A stretch of 64,000 nt of DNA from JBJXHN01 sp046233135 (GTDB taxonomy: Bacteria; Pseudomonadota; Alphaproteobacteria; Rhodospirillales; Rhodospirillaceae). Each line of letters begins with the position of its first letter. The first letter of the stretch is position 1. Shown here piece by piece: positions 49,713 through 57,679 of this stretch. Where the stretch lies: assembly GCA_046233135.1 (NCBI GenBank), contig JBJXHN010000005.1, positions 310,001 through 374,000 of the forward strand, read 5' to 3'. A program made the translations under genes and the position numbers. Under the pieces are notes generated by a model that saw only the letters and a program-made list of their open reading frames with translations, made no database searches and was not told the DNA's origin.

Positions 49713-50906
49713 TTACGGCGACCCGAAGATCTGACCGCTGGTGCCGGCAATGATGCCGTTGCCGGCCTGGGCACGGGACGGATTGCTGTTCCCTTCCCAA
49801 ATGATGCCATAGGTCATGGCGGTGCCGGCCGGGTCGGTGGTGTTGCCCGTAACGGAAATGGCAGTGTTGTCACCATTGATGTGGATCGCCTCTCTACCAG
49901 AGGTCCCACAGGCTCGCAGCACGTTGCCGACGATAGAAACGTTCTTGCAACCAGACTGAAGGTCGATTCCACGCTGTCCAGCATATCGGATAATGTTGTT
50001 GGAGACCACCACATCCCTCGTCTGCCCAGATGACTGTTTGGCAAGGCGAATGCCGTAAGATTCGCTTCCCTCACAATTAAATACATTGGAATCGATCACC
50101 CAACTCTGGCAGTTATCGGTCGGGAACAAGGCCACGGCGGCCTTTTTCAGGTCCGGTTCCACAAGGTTGCCATCAATCCGAGCGTTAGCGATCCCATGAC
50201 CGGTCACCGTGATGAAGCGGGGCCAGCCCGCGACGGTGCATCCTGATACCACTAAGCCGTCCCAATTGGTTGCAGTTTCGTGCTGCGAGATGAAGCTTTG
50301 GTTGCCGGTGGCACCGTGCAGGCCCTCGATTGTACAGTCCCGGATTACAGCAGCAGCTCCGGAGTTCAGACTGATCCCGTGCTTCAGTGCGCTGCCAGTC
50401 TGCTGTTCAATCAGGCCAATGTGGCAATTCAGCAGATAGAATTGTTGTACATTGTCTGGCTGGTTGGTCGTGCCCAGTTCGGCCAACGTATTGAGAGTGA
50501 GGAAGCTACAGTCCGCGACCATGATGTTGCGGACGTATGATAGGCGCAAGGCGGTGCCGCTGGTGTGATGTTGGCCATAGAAGTGCAGTCCACGGACAGA
50601 TAGGTCTCGGTAGTAATCATCGGTCCCCGGTGCGGCACTGGCCCCAGGTCCCGTCATCGTAATCACGTCACCCGAGGAGTAGGTGACGATGATATAAGCA
50701 TTCTCACCCAAAAGATGCATGGCCGAGTGCGTGATATTGAGACCGGAGGAGATGTGATAGATCCCCGTCGGGAAGAACACGGTCCCGCCACCAGCCGTCT
50801 GTGCAGCGTCAATCGCTGATTGGATGGCGGCACGGTCATCGGTGGACCCGTTACCTGTGGCGCCGTAGTCTTTAACGTCGAAGGCTCCGAGAGTCGAAGC
50901 GGACAT
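49713..50906 (-). CDS. Right-handed beta-helix (pectate-lyase-like) protein
   Basis: 397 residues from ATG 50906, with AGGAGAA upstream. The N-terminal motif FDVKDYGATGNGSTDDRAAI, then IDAAQTAGGGTVFFPTGIYHI, is the classic opening of pectate-lyase-3 and tailspike proteins. Parallel beta-helix repeats fill the rest (NNIIRYAGQRGIDLQSGCKN). No signal peptide is visible. Codon usage looks less GC-biased than in its neighbours. It could act on the cell's own polysaccharide or come from a phage tail; the substrate is unknown. Confidence 0.82.
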   Translation of the reverse strand: MSASTLGAFDVKDYGATGNGSTDDRAAIQSAIDAAQTAGGGTVFFPTGIYHISSGLNITHSAMHLLGENAYIIVTYSSGDVITMTGPGASAAPGTDDYYRDLSVRGLHFYGQHHTSGTALRLSYVRNIMVADCSFLTLNTLAELGTTNQPDNVQQFYLLNCHIGLIEQQTGSALKHGISLNSGAAAVIRDCTIEGLHGATGNQSFISQHETATNWDGLVVSGCTVAGWPRFITVTGHGIANARIDGNLVEPDLKKAAVALFPTDNCQSWVIDSNVFNCEGSESYGIRLAKQSSGQTRDVVVSNNIIRYAGQRGIDLQSGCKNVSIVGNVLRACGTSGREAIHINGDNTAISVTGNTTDPAGTAMTYGIIWEGNSNPSRAQAGNGIIAGTSGQIFGSP

Positions 50907-51067
50907 GGCACAATTCTCCTGGTCGCCACTCCGTTGGTAGGGCGGAATGGTCGTTGAAACAATAAGCCGTGCCTCTTCAAGGCAGGCCATATCAACAAAA
51001 ATGGCTTTGACGGAGAGCTTCCCACCTTGCGGCTGAGAACAATTCCGTCATCCGAGCGTTACCCTGC

Positions 51068-51102
51068 CATCTGTGTAATGACGTTTTATCATTACACAGA
51101 TG
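51068..51102. repeat. Perfect 14-bp inverted repeat
   Basis: CATCTGTGTAATGA (51068-51081) pairs exactly with TCATTACACAGATG (51089-51102) around a 7-base loop. The hairpin would be stable in RNA from either strand. It may be a terminator or an operator. Confidence 0.75.
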
Positions 51103-51306
51103 CACGAACCAATCGCTTTTTTGTGCGGTGTTCAGCCACCGCTTGTATCTGCGCGAGGTCCTGATGCTGGCTTTCTCATTGACGGCGCAATGTCGAAAAC
51201 CTAAAAGTTGTATACGAGAACACAAAAGATGCTCGGTCCCGCATTTTATGCCGTTTCGACAGAATTCAGCCGGTTATCTTGTTGGTAAGATACCATGAAT
51301 CTAAGT

Positions 51307-51333
51307 ATGAGTTAAGCAATCACCATAACTCAT
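51307..51333. promoter_or_regulatory. Inverted repeat just before wecE
   Basis: ATGAGTTA (51307-51314) and TAACTCAT (51326-51333) form a perfect 8-bp dyad with an 11-base spacer, 31 bases before the wecE ATG. A second dyad TATCTT/AAGATA lies at 51275-51292. Placement suggests operators. Confidence 0.5.
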
Positions 51334-51364
51334 GTCGGGTGCGTCTGCAATATACTGAGGTTGT

Positions 51365-52528
51365 ATGGAAATGATCCCGTTCAACAGGCCTGCCCTTCAA
51401 GGTAAAGAAATTGACCATATTCTGACGGCCATAGAAAAAGGACAGCTGTCTGGTGACGGTTATTACTCGAAATTGTGCCAGGATAAATTAAAGGAAATTA
51501 CGGGAACGGCGGCCTGCCTGACCACGCATTCCTGTACGGCGGCTTTGGAAATGGCGGCCTTGCTGTGCGAGCTTCAGCCCGGCGACGAAGTGATCATGCC
51601 GTCTTTCACCTTTGTTTCGACGGCGAACGCCGTGGCTCTGCGGGGGGCGGTACCGGTATTTATCGATGTCCGCCCGGACACGCTGAACATCGACGAACGC
51701 TTGATCGAGGCGGCGATCACGTCAAAGACACGGGCGATCTGTCCCGTCCACTACGCGGGGGTTCCGGCGGAAATGGACACGATCATGGACATCGCCCGGC
51801 GCCATGGCCTTTTCGTTATCGAAGACGCCGCCCAGGCTTTGGGATCGCTCTATAAAGGTCGTCCGGCGGGGTCCCTGGGCGACTTCGCGGCGTTCAGCTT
51901 CCATGAAACCAAGAACGTCATTTCCGGCGAAGGCGGGGCATTGGCCATCAACCGGCCGGAGATGGTGGATCGGGCGGATATCCTGCGAGAAAAGGGCACC
52001 AACCGGAAGCAATTCTTCCAGGGGCTGACGGACAGATATACCTGGGTCGACATCGGGTCGTCGTTCCTGCCCGGGGAATTGATCTCGGCGTTCCTTTATG
52101 GCCAGCTTGAGGTGTTCGACAGCATTCTGGAGGACCGGCGGAGCAACTGGCAGACCTATGATCAGGCGCTTCGCCCTTATGCCAACCAGGTCGGGCTGGC
52201 GCAGGTCCCGGACCATGTCACCGGCAACGCGCACCTTTATTATGTCCTGATGCCCGATGCGGACGCGCGAAACGAACTGATCCGCCGCATGAGGGACGAC
52301 GACATTGTCGCGCCGTTCCACTACATTCCCCTGCACTCCTCGCCGGCCGGGCAGCGTCTTGGCCGGACATCGGGATCGCTTTCGGTGACCGATGCGGTCA
52401 GTGCCTGTCTGGTGCGGCTGCCTCTCTATCCTCGTATGGGCAGCGATATCGACCGGGTTATCGAGCGCCTGCATCATCACCTGCCGGCATTGCTAAGCGG
52501 TTCCAAGGTGTGGGAAGTTCCCTCGTGA
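51365..52528 (+). CDS. wecE: WecE-type dTDP-4-amino-4,6-dideoxygalactose transaminase
   Basis: 387 residues. DegT/DnrJ/EryC1/StrS-family aminotransferase that uses PLP and glutamate to aminate a 4-keto-6-deoxy sugar nucleotide. PLP lysine is Lys183 in SFHETKNVISGEGGAL, Asp154 lies in VIEDAAQALGS, and TTHSCTAALEMA binds the phosphate. The full-length similarity to E. coli WecE/RffA (FTFVSTANAVALRGAVPVFI, YTWVDIGSSFLPGELISAFL) makes Fuc4N the likely product. It begins a run of four plus-strand genes. Confidence 0.92.
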   Translation: MEMIPFNRPALQGKEIDHILTAIEKGQLSGDGYYSKLCQDKLKEITGTAACLTTHSCTAALEMAALLCELQPGDEVIMPSFTFVSTANAVALRGAVPVFIDVRPDTLNIDERLIEAAITSKTRAICPVHYAGVPAEMDTIMDIARRHGLFVIEDAAQALGSLYKGRPAGSLGDFAAFSFHETKNVISGEGGALAINRPEMVDRADILREKGTNRKQFFQGLTDRYTWVDIGSSFLPGELISAFLYGQLEVFDSILEDRRSNWQTYDQALRPYANQVGLAQVPDHVTGNAHLYYVLMPDADARNELIRRMRDDDIVAPFHYIPLHSSPAGQRLGRTSGSLSVTDAVSACLVRLPLYPRMGSDIDRVIERLHHHLPALLSGSKVWEVPS

Positions 52529-52553
52529 ATCGCTCCACAGTCAGGCAGACCCC

Positions 52554-53510
52554 ATGTCCCTGATCGAGATCTCGGTCGTTGTTCCCGTCTACGGCTGTAC
52601 GGCCGCCCTGCGACCCTTGCATGCCGGCATCCGCGAAGTTCTGAACGAAGCGGGCCTGTCCTTCGAACTGATTCTGGTCGACGATCGGGGTCCGGATGAT
52701 CCGTGGCCGGTGATCCGGTCCCTGGTCGCAGAGGATTCGCGGGTCCGGGGTGTGCGCCTGTCACGGCGCTTCGGCCAGCATCCGGCGATCATGGCCGGGT
52801 TGCGTCATGCCCGGGGGAATTGGGTGGTGGTCATGGATTGCGACCTCCAGGACGATCCCCGGGAGATCCCCGTGCTGTATCGGGATGCTGTCGACAAGGG
52901 AGTCGACATTTCCCGGGCGCGCCGGATGGACCGGACCGAGGGATGGTTCCGGCGCTATGCCTCCCGGGGGTTCTTCGGCTTGCTGGGGTTCCTGATCGGC
53001 GTGCCGATGTCGTCGGAGATCGGCAACTTCGGGATCTACAGCCACCGGGTGATCGACGCGGTTCTCTCCTGCCCCGAACAGAACAAGTTCCTGCCGGCCA
53101 TTGTTCAGTGGGTAGGCTATTCCCAAAGCACGATCACGGTTCAGCATCAGCCCCGCTTTTCGGGCAAATCCGGATACAGCCTGCGCCGGCTGCTGCGGCT
53201 GGCCTGGACAACGATCATCAACTTCTCGGAAAAGCCGCTGCACCTGATGCTGCAGTTCGGTGCCCTGGTGGTGCTGATTGCTGTCCTTTACAGCCTGTCG
53301 GCCCTGGTGCGGTGGCTTTTCTGGGGGGTGTCCGTTTCGGGCTGGACCAGCATCATCCTGTCGATCTGGTTCTTCGGCGGGCTGAACATCATGTTTCTGG
53401 GCCTGCTTGGCGCTTACATGGCCCGCCTGCTTGAGGTGACCAAGGGGCGGCCCGACACCATCGTTGCCGAGACGGCGAATATCGAGGGGCCGGGACATGC
53501 CGACGCGTAA
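52554..53510 (+). CDS. Family 2 glycosyltransferase (GtrB/dolichol-phosphate type)
   Basis: 318 residues. GT-A fold with EISVVVPVYGCTAALRPLHA at the start, VDDRGPDDPW, and the DCDLQDDPREIP motif whose Asp residues bind metal and donor. Two C-terminal membrane helices (about 232-258 and 268-292) match GtrB and polyprenyl-phosphate glycosyltransferases, which load a sugar on undecaprenyl phosphate for flipping. The small gtrA two genes on is the usual partner. It overlaps the following acetyltransferase by 14 bases. Confidence 0.92.
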   Translation: MSLIEISVVVPVYGCTAALRPLHAGIREVLNEAGLSFELILVDDRGPDDPWPVIRSLVAEDSRVRGVRLSRRFGQHPAIMAGLRHARGNWVVVMDCDLQDDPREIPVLYRDAVDKGVDISRARRMDRTEGWFRRYASRGFFGLLGFLIGVPMSSEIGNFGIYSHRVIDAVLSCPEQNKFLPAIVQWVGYSQSTITVQHQPRFSGKSGYSLRRLLRLAWTTIINFSEKPLHLMLQFGALVVLIAVLYSLSALVRWLFWGVSVSGWTSIILSIWFFGGLNIMFLGLLGAYMARLLEVTKGRPDTIVAETANIEGPGHADA

Positions 53511-54183
53511 GCACTGGGAAAGCGACTTCATGGCCCTGGAGATCTACGAGGTTTCCGGCGAAGAACTGTCCTCCGGCTGGTCGCCGGCGCCGGCCGACCG
53601 CTGCGATGTTTGGGAAACGACCTGTGCGGCGGACGACGCGGCGGGTCTGGACCGGTCGTTCCGGGCCGGTTTCGCCCTGGTGGAAACGGCCGTCGATTTC
53701 GTCCTTCCGGTGCCGGCGGAGCCCGCTGCCCCCGACCTGCGACAGGCCACCGAACCCGACCTGCCCGGATTGCGGGCGATCACGGACCAGTCTTTTCAGG
53801 AAAGCCGGTTTCGCAGATCGCCTTTCGGTCCCGCTATTGCCCGGAAATTTTACGGCCATTGGGTGAAGCAGGCCGTTGCCGGTCTTTTTGATGATGGCTG
53901 CTGGGTGGTGGATGACAGTGACGGTGTCTGTGGCTTTGTCAGTCTGCGGCGGCTGGACGACGGGGCGGCACGGATCGGCCTGATTGCCGTCCGCGAAGGG
54001 ATGCGGGGGCAGGGGACGGGTACGCGCCTGCTGGCCGGGGCGATGGGCGTTGTCCGGCGCTGGGGGTGCGACCGCATCATGGTTGCCACGCAGTTGTCCA
54101 ACCTGCCGGCGGTCCGTTTTTACGAACGGCAGGGTGGCCGCATGCGGTCAGCCCTTCATCGCCTCTATCGCCTGGACGCATAG
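53497..54183 (+). CDS. WecD-like GNAT acetyltransferase
   Basis: 228 residues from ATG 53497. The GNAT fold fills about residues 85-228, with the acetyl-CoA loop in LIAVREGMRGQGTGTRLLAGA and ATQLSNLPAVRFYERQGGRM near the end. A preceding region resembles the N-terminal domain of RffC/WecD, which acetylates dTDP-4-amino-4,6-dideoxygalactose made by WecE. Position directly within the wecE cluster supports that role. Confidence 0.82.
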   Translation: MPTRKHWESDFMALEIYEVSGEELSSGWSPAPADRCDVWETTCAADDAAGLDRSFRAGFALVETAVDFVLPVPAEPAAPDLRQATEPDLPGLRAITDQSFQESRFRRSPFGPAIARKFYGHWVKQAVAGLFDDGCWVVDDSDGVCGFVSLRRLDDGAARIGLIAVREGMRGQGTGTRLLAGAMGVVRRWGCDRIMVATQLSNLPAVRFYERQGGRMRSALHRLYRLDA

Positions 54184-54191
54184 GGCCGGCC

Positions 54192-54578
54192 ATGTCCGCT
54201 ACCTTCGTGCGGTTCATTGTTCTGGGGGCTGCAAACAATCTGGCCTTCTATCTGATCTATCTGGGCCTGCTGGAGCTGGCGGGGGTCCCGCCGCTATGGG
54301 CGATGACCATATGCTTCGTGTCGGCTGCCCTCATTTCTTTTCTGCTCAACAACTACCTGACCTTCAGGCACAAGGGATCGTTCCGCCATACGGCGATCCG
54401 CTATGTGACGGTCTACAGCCTCTCCTACGGCATCAATTGGGGTCTGCTGCATACCGCCCTCAGGGCCGGTGTGGACCCCCGGATCGCGCAGCTGCTGATC
54501 ATGGGGTTTATCGTCGTGTCGTCCTTCCTGGCCCAGCGGCTGTGGGTGTTCCCGCAAGGGGACGGCGGGAAATCATGA
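54192..54578 (+). CDS. GtrA-family flippase-like protein
   Basis: 128 residues from ATG 54192 with four membrane helices. The opening FVRFIVLGAANNLAFYLIYL, then FLLNNYLTFRH and the C-terminal FLAQRLWVFPQ are family signatures. GtrA-type proteins are thought to flip or help transfer undecaprenyl-phosphate sugars across the membrane, matching the GT2 gene upstream. Confidence 0.9.
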   Translation: MSATFVRFIVLGAANNLAFYLIYLGLLELAGVPPLWAMTICFVSAALISFLLNNYLTFRHKGSFRHTAIRYVTVYSLSYGINWGLLHTALRAGVDPRIAQLLIMGFIVVSSFLAQRLWVFPQGDGGKS

Positions 54579-54609
54579 TCTCCCGCCGGTATGGGGTCCA
54601 TGTCGGGAT

Positions 54610-56727
54610 TTAGCGATTCCGGTTAAGGTACAGCGTCATCTCTCCCATCGGAGTCGGCACGCTACCTAGCGACGACCAGCGGTCGGCATCCGCGACCACC
54701 TGGTCCCGCAGGGCTCGGACGGCCGTGGCGACGGGCATGTTGCGCACATAGGGCAGAAGGCGCGGGTCCGTGGGATCGGCCGGCAGCACCAGCATCGTCA
54801 TTTTGTCCCCGGCCTCGCGGGCCATGTCCGCTCCGGCCTCTTCCGGCGTCCGCTGCCGCAGAGAGAAAAACATCGGCTCGATCAGGTCGACGAAGCCGGA
54901 GCGCGGATCGGACGACGGCAGATAGGCGTAGGGAACTGTCGGTGTCCCCAGGGACAGCGCGAGACCGACGGTTGGCGAGGCGGTTCCCGATGCCGCGATC
55001 AGGGGGGTTACCGCAGCGATCATCTGGTCCCGGCGGGCGCCGATGCCATGACGGCGGTCGTTGACGTAGACCTCGACCGCGCCGTGGGGGCCGGGAACCG
55101 TGCTGATCTGGCGCCAGCCGCTCTCGGGCGCCCGGAAATGGTCGCGCAAGGCCCGGGACATCTCTGCGGTATAGTCATCGACGATGACGTCTCTGGCTTG
55201 GGGATCGGCGGCATCGGCCAGGACGGCAAAGACATTTGTCTCGTCCTCTGCCCGGTGGATCAGGGTCGTCAGTGTGTCGGCCTTGTCGAGCCCGTTGTAG
55301 CCCAGTGCCCACTGTGAATCGCGGATCTCGAAGATATGGTTCCACCGCGCCTTGATCCCGAAGGTCATGCGGGCCTGGGGTTCGACATACCGGCCGGCGT
55401 AGGTGAACGCGACGTCGAAGCGGAAGTCGCCATCCGGGTGGTCGTTGGTTGCAGCACCGCGCAAGGCGGCAATGTGTTCGGTCAGATCGCGCATGAACTG
55501 CGCCTCGGCCCGCTCCTGGTTGGAGGGCGGCTTTGTGGCCGAGGCCGTCCAGGCGGTATTCACGAGCAACAATACCGCGCCACCAGCCACCACGAACGTC
55601 CCCCATCCGAGCGACCGCCGTCCGGCGAGGCGGGAACGGGCTTCCGGTTGAATGCTGACCGGGGCGACCACCAGCAGCGCCAGCTCCGGAATAGCGTAGT
55701 ACATCTGGGTATAGTCCCCGTTCAGGGCCAGGACCACGGTCAGAAGCAGCGGTGTGGTGACGACCAGCCAGACGGTTTCCCCCAAATCCCGCCAACGGAT
55801 ATCACTGGTCCGGATATGAGTGAGGGGAAGGAAGCCGATGAGGACGAGTAGGAAGAACGGCCACTGCACGAATTCCCGGAAGAAGGGATAAACCGTGGTC
55901 ATCGTGGCCTGAAGCGCGCTTTTTTCCAGGGCGTACCCTGCGACGCGATAGAAATTCAACGTCCGCTCCAGGTACACGACCATCGTATAGCCGGTCAGGG
56001 CGGCAAAGATGGCGATCCCGGCCAGGGCGATCCCCACCGGTTGCCGCCAGCCGGTTCGTTTCCACAGGTCGCCGAGATAGATAAGAACCAGCGGCCCTGC
56101 CATCGCCAGGATGTACATGATGGCGCTGATCCGGGTCAGGGTGGCCAATCCCGCCAGGGCGGCGAAGGCCAGCAGCCACAGGGGTTTGCGCCCCCGGTCA
56201 CTGATCAGCACACACGCCATGCCGGCCCCCGCGATCAGGCTGGACGGCAGGTCCGGCAGGTCGGACGTGAAGCCGTATACCGGATCGAAGAAGCCCGCCA
56301 TTGTCCCGACCACCGGCATCGAGGCCAGGGCCAGGGACCAAAGGCCGGTCCGTTGTTTCACCAGAATGGAAAAAAAGAAGGCGAAAACGGCATAGGCCGC
56401 GCAATTGAACAGTAAAGTTCCTGTCAGGCTGCTCATCAGCCGTTCCGGATAGAAGGCCAGTGCCAGAGAGCGCAAAGGATCGCGAGGGTTGTCCAGAAAC
56501 AGGTCGAATGCCAAGTGTCGCCCACCGGCTTCTATGATCGAAGCACTTTCCGCGCGCTTGTGGAAATAGGAAAACGTATCCCCGAAAAATGGGTGCTGTG
56601 CATAGAAAACGGATATTGCTTCCCGTCCGGAGAACAAAAATAAAATTGCAACCAATATGGCCATTATCGCAGAGTAAATATAAAACCGATAATTTTGCTG
56701 ATAATCAAGATTGTTACTAACACGCAT
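54610..56727 (-). CDS. Large polytopic membrane protein with a C-terminal soluble domain (GT-C-like)
   Basis: 705 residues from ATG 56727; the TTG at 56820 is weaker. About eleven hydrophobic segments lie between residues 18 and about 425. A first extracytoplasmic loop has HPFFGDTFSYFHKRAES, with an Asp reminiscent of GT-C glycosyltransferases (GT39/83). The last 270 residues are soluble and contain VEVYVNDRRHG and MGEMTLYLNRNR. I infer a lipid-linked sugar transferase or a similar envelope enzyme; the family is not certain. It converges on gtrA. Confidence 0.65.
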   Translation of the reverse strand: MRVSNNLDYQQNYRFYIYSAIMAILVAILFLFSGREAISVFYAQHPFFGDTFSYFHKRAESASIIEAGGRHLAFDLFLDNPRDPLRSLALAFYPERLMSSLTGTLLFNCAAYAVFAFFFSILVKQRTGLWSLALASMPVVGTMAGFFDPVYGFTSDLPDLPSSLIAGAGMACVLISDRGRKPLWLLAFAALAGLATLTRISAIMYILAMAGPLVLIYLGDLWKRTGWRQPVGIALAGIAIFAALTGYTMVVYLERTLNFYRVAGYALEKSALQATMTTVYPFFREFVQWPFFLLVLIGFLPLTHIRTSDIRWRDLGETVWLVVTTPLLLTVVLALNGDYTQMYYAIPELALLVVAPVSIQPEARSRLAGRRSLGWGTFVVAGGAVLLLVNTAWTASATKPPSNQERAEAQFMRDLTEHIAALRGAATNDHPDGDFRFDVAFTYAGRYVEPQARMTFGIKARWNHIFEIRDSQWALGYNGLDKADTLTTLIHRAEDETNVFAVLADAADPQARDVIVDDYTAEMSRALRDHFRAPESGWRQISTVPGPHGAVEVYVNDRRHGIGARRDQMIAAVTPLIAASGTASPTVGLALSLGTPTVPYAYLPSSDPRSGFVDLIEPMFFSLRQRTPEEAGADMAREAGDKMTMLVLPADPTDPRLLPYVRNMPVATAVRALRDQVVADADRWSSLGSVPTPMGEMTLYLNRNR

Positions 56728-56999
56728 CTTGGTAGTTTTCCAAAAATTGGGGAATGGCGCCTGGCTGAGCAATTGGCGTTTTCGACAAAAGAGGTCTGTA
56801 GAGATTGACCCTTTTCTCAAGTCCGCTTGATATCAGATGCCGTCAATTTTGGGAATAATTGTTGGGGGGTCGGTGCCCCGACAATGGAATGGGCATGAGA
56901 GACGGGTTTTGTGTAGGATCGAGCGGTGGGTACCGGTCGGCTTTCCACGCGGGCGTGTCGAAAATCAGATAAATAATCATAGAATGGAAGCGAGATAAT
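56728..56999. other. Divergent intergenic region, GT-C-like gene and methyltransferase
   Basis: 272 bases of moderately AT-rich sequence between divergent genes. A 63-codon minus-strand frame (56817-57008) crosses the methyltransferase start and is not called. No clear operator was recognised. Confidence 0.5.
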
Positions 57000-57608
57000 A
57001 TGGCGCAACGGAAAGGTTTACATTCTGTTCTTGAAATTCCGGTTGTGTATGAAGCCGTTCAGAAGCTGTTTACGCACGAAGAAACCGTGCGTGCATGGTT
57101 CCAGATGATAGGCGACCATGAGAACAGGGTGATTCTGGATGTGGGGTGTGGGCCGGGAGTCGACGCTCAGTCTTTCGGGAAATCGAAAAAATATATCGGT
57201 ATCGATATCTCAAATATATACATTGACTCAGCCCGGAAGAACTATGGCGATATGGGTGAATTCTATTGTCTCTCGGTTGAGCAGATTGAAGATATTCCGG
57301 TTGAAGAGATAGATATCGTGATTCTGAAAGGCGTTTTCCATCATCTGAGTGATGATATCGTCTCGGGGTTTCTGGAAAAAATAAAGAAAAAGCTGAGTCC
57401 GGGGGGACGGATTTTCAGTATTGACCCGACGTACATGGTCGGTAGGGTCATCTCCAATTTTATCGTTTCTCTGGATAGAGGCCTGTTTGTCCGGCAGGAA
57501 ACGGACCTGCTCGCCCTCGTGTCACAGCATGTGAGTGTCGAATCAAAGAAGACGATTACCCAAGGCTTTCCCCCTTATCAACGCATTCTGATGCACCTGT
57601 CAGCCTGA
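57000..57608 (+). CDS. SAM-dependent class I methyltransferase
   Basis: 202 residues. Motif I is VILDVGCGPGVDAQSFG (about residues 43-59), followed by YIGIDISNIYIDSARKNY and the motif II/III region IDIVILKGVFHHLSDDIV. A post-motif KKLSPGGRIFSIDP is typical of small-molecule or sugar methyltransferases. The gene is clearly AT-rich against its neighbours and uses many A/T-ending codons, which suggests recent transfer with the polysaccharide genes. The substrate is unknown. Confidence 0.87.
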   Translation: MAQRKGLHSVLEIPVVYEAVQKLFTHEETVRAWFQMIGDHENRVILDVGCGPGVDAQSFGKSKKYIGIDISNIYIDSARKNYGDMGEFYCLSVEQIEDIPVEEIDIVILKGVFHHLSDDIVSGFLEKIKKKLSPGGRIFSIDPTYMVGRVISNFIVSLDRGLFVRQETDLLALVSQHVSVESKKTITQGFPPYQRILMHLSA

Positions 57609-57679
57609 GTTTTTTCACGCGAACTTGCGCGCAGGGTACGGGATGTCCCGGCCCCCACGCGCGTTCTGTGTTGGAAGTG

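Larger units (their letters stand above)
50907..51364. other. Repeat-rich intergenic region before wecE
   Basis: 458 bases, AT-richer than the surroundings, between the beta-helix gene (minus) and wecE (plus). It holds three inverted repeats, listed separately or in the findings. A 77-codon minus-strand frame (50992-51225) has no recognisable content and is not called. Confidence 0.7.

Noticed and set aside
50992..51225. 77-codon minus-strand frame before wecE
   Set aside because: It covers the 14-bp inverted repeat and shows no protein features.
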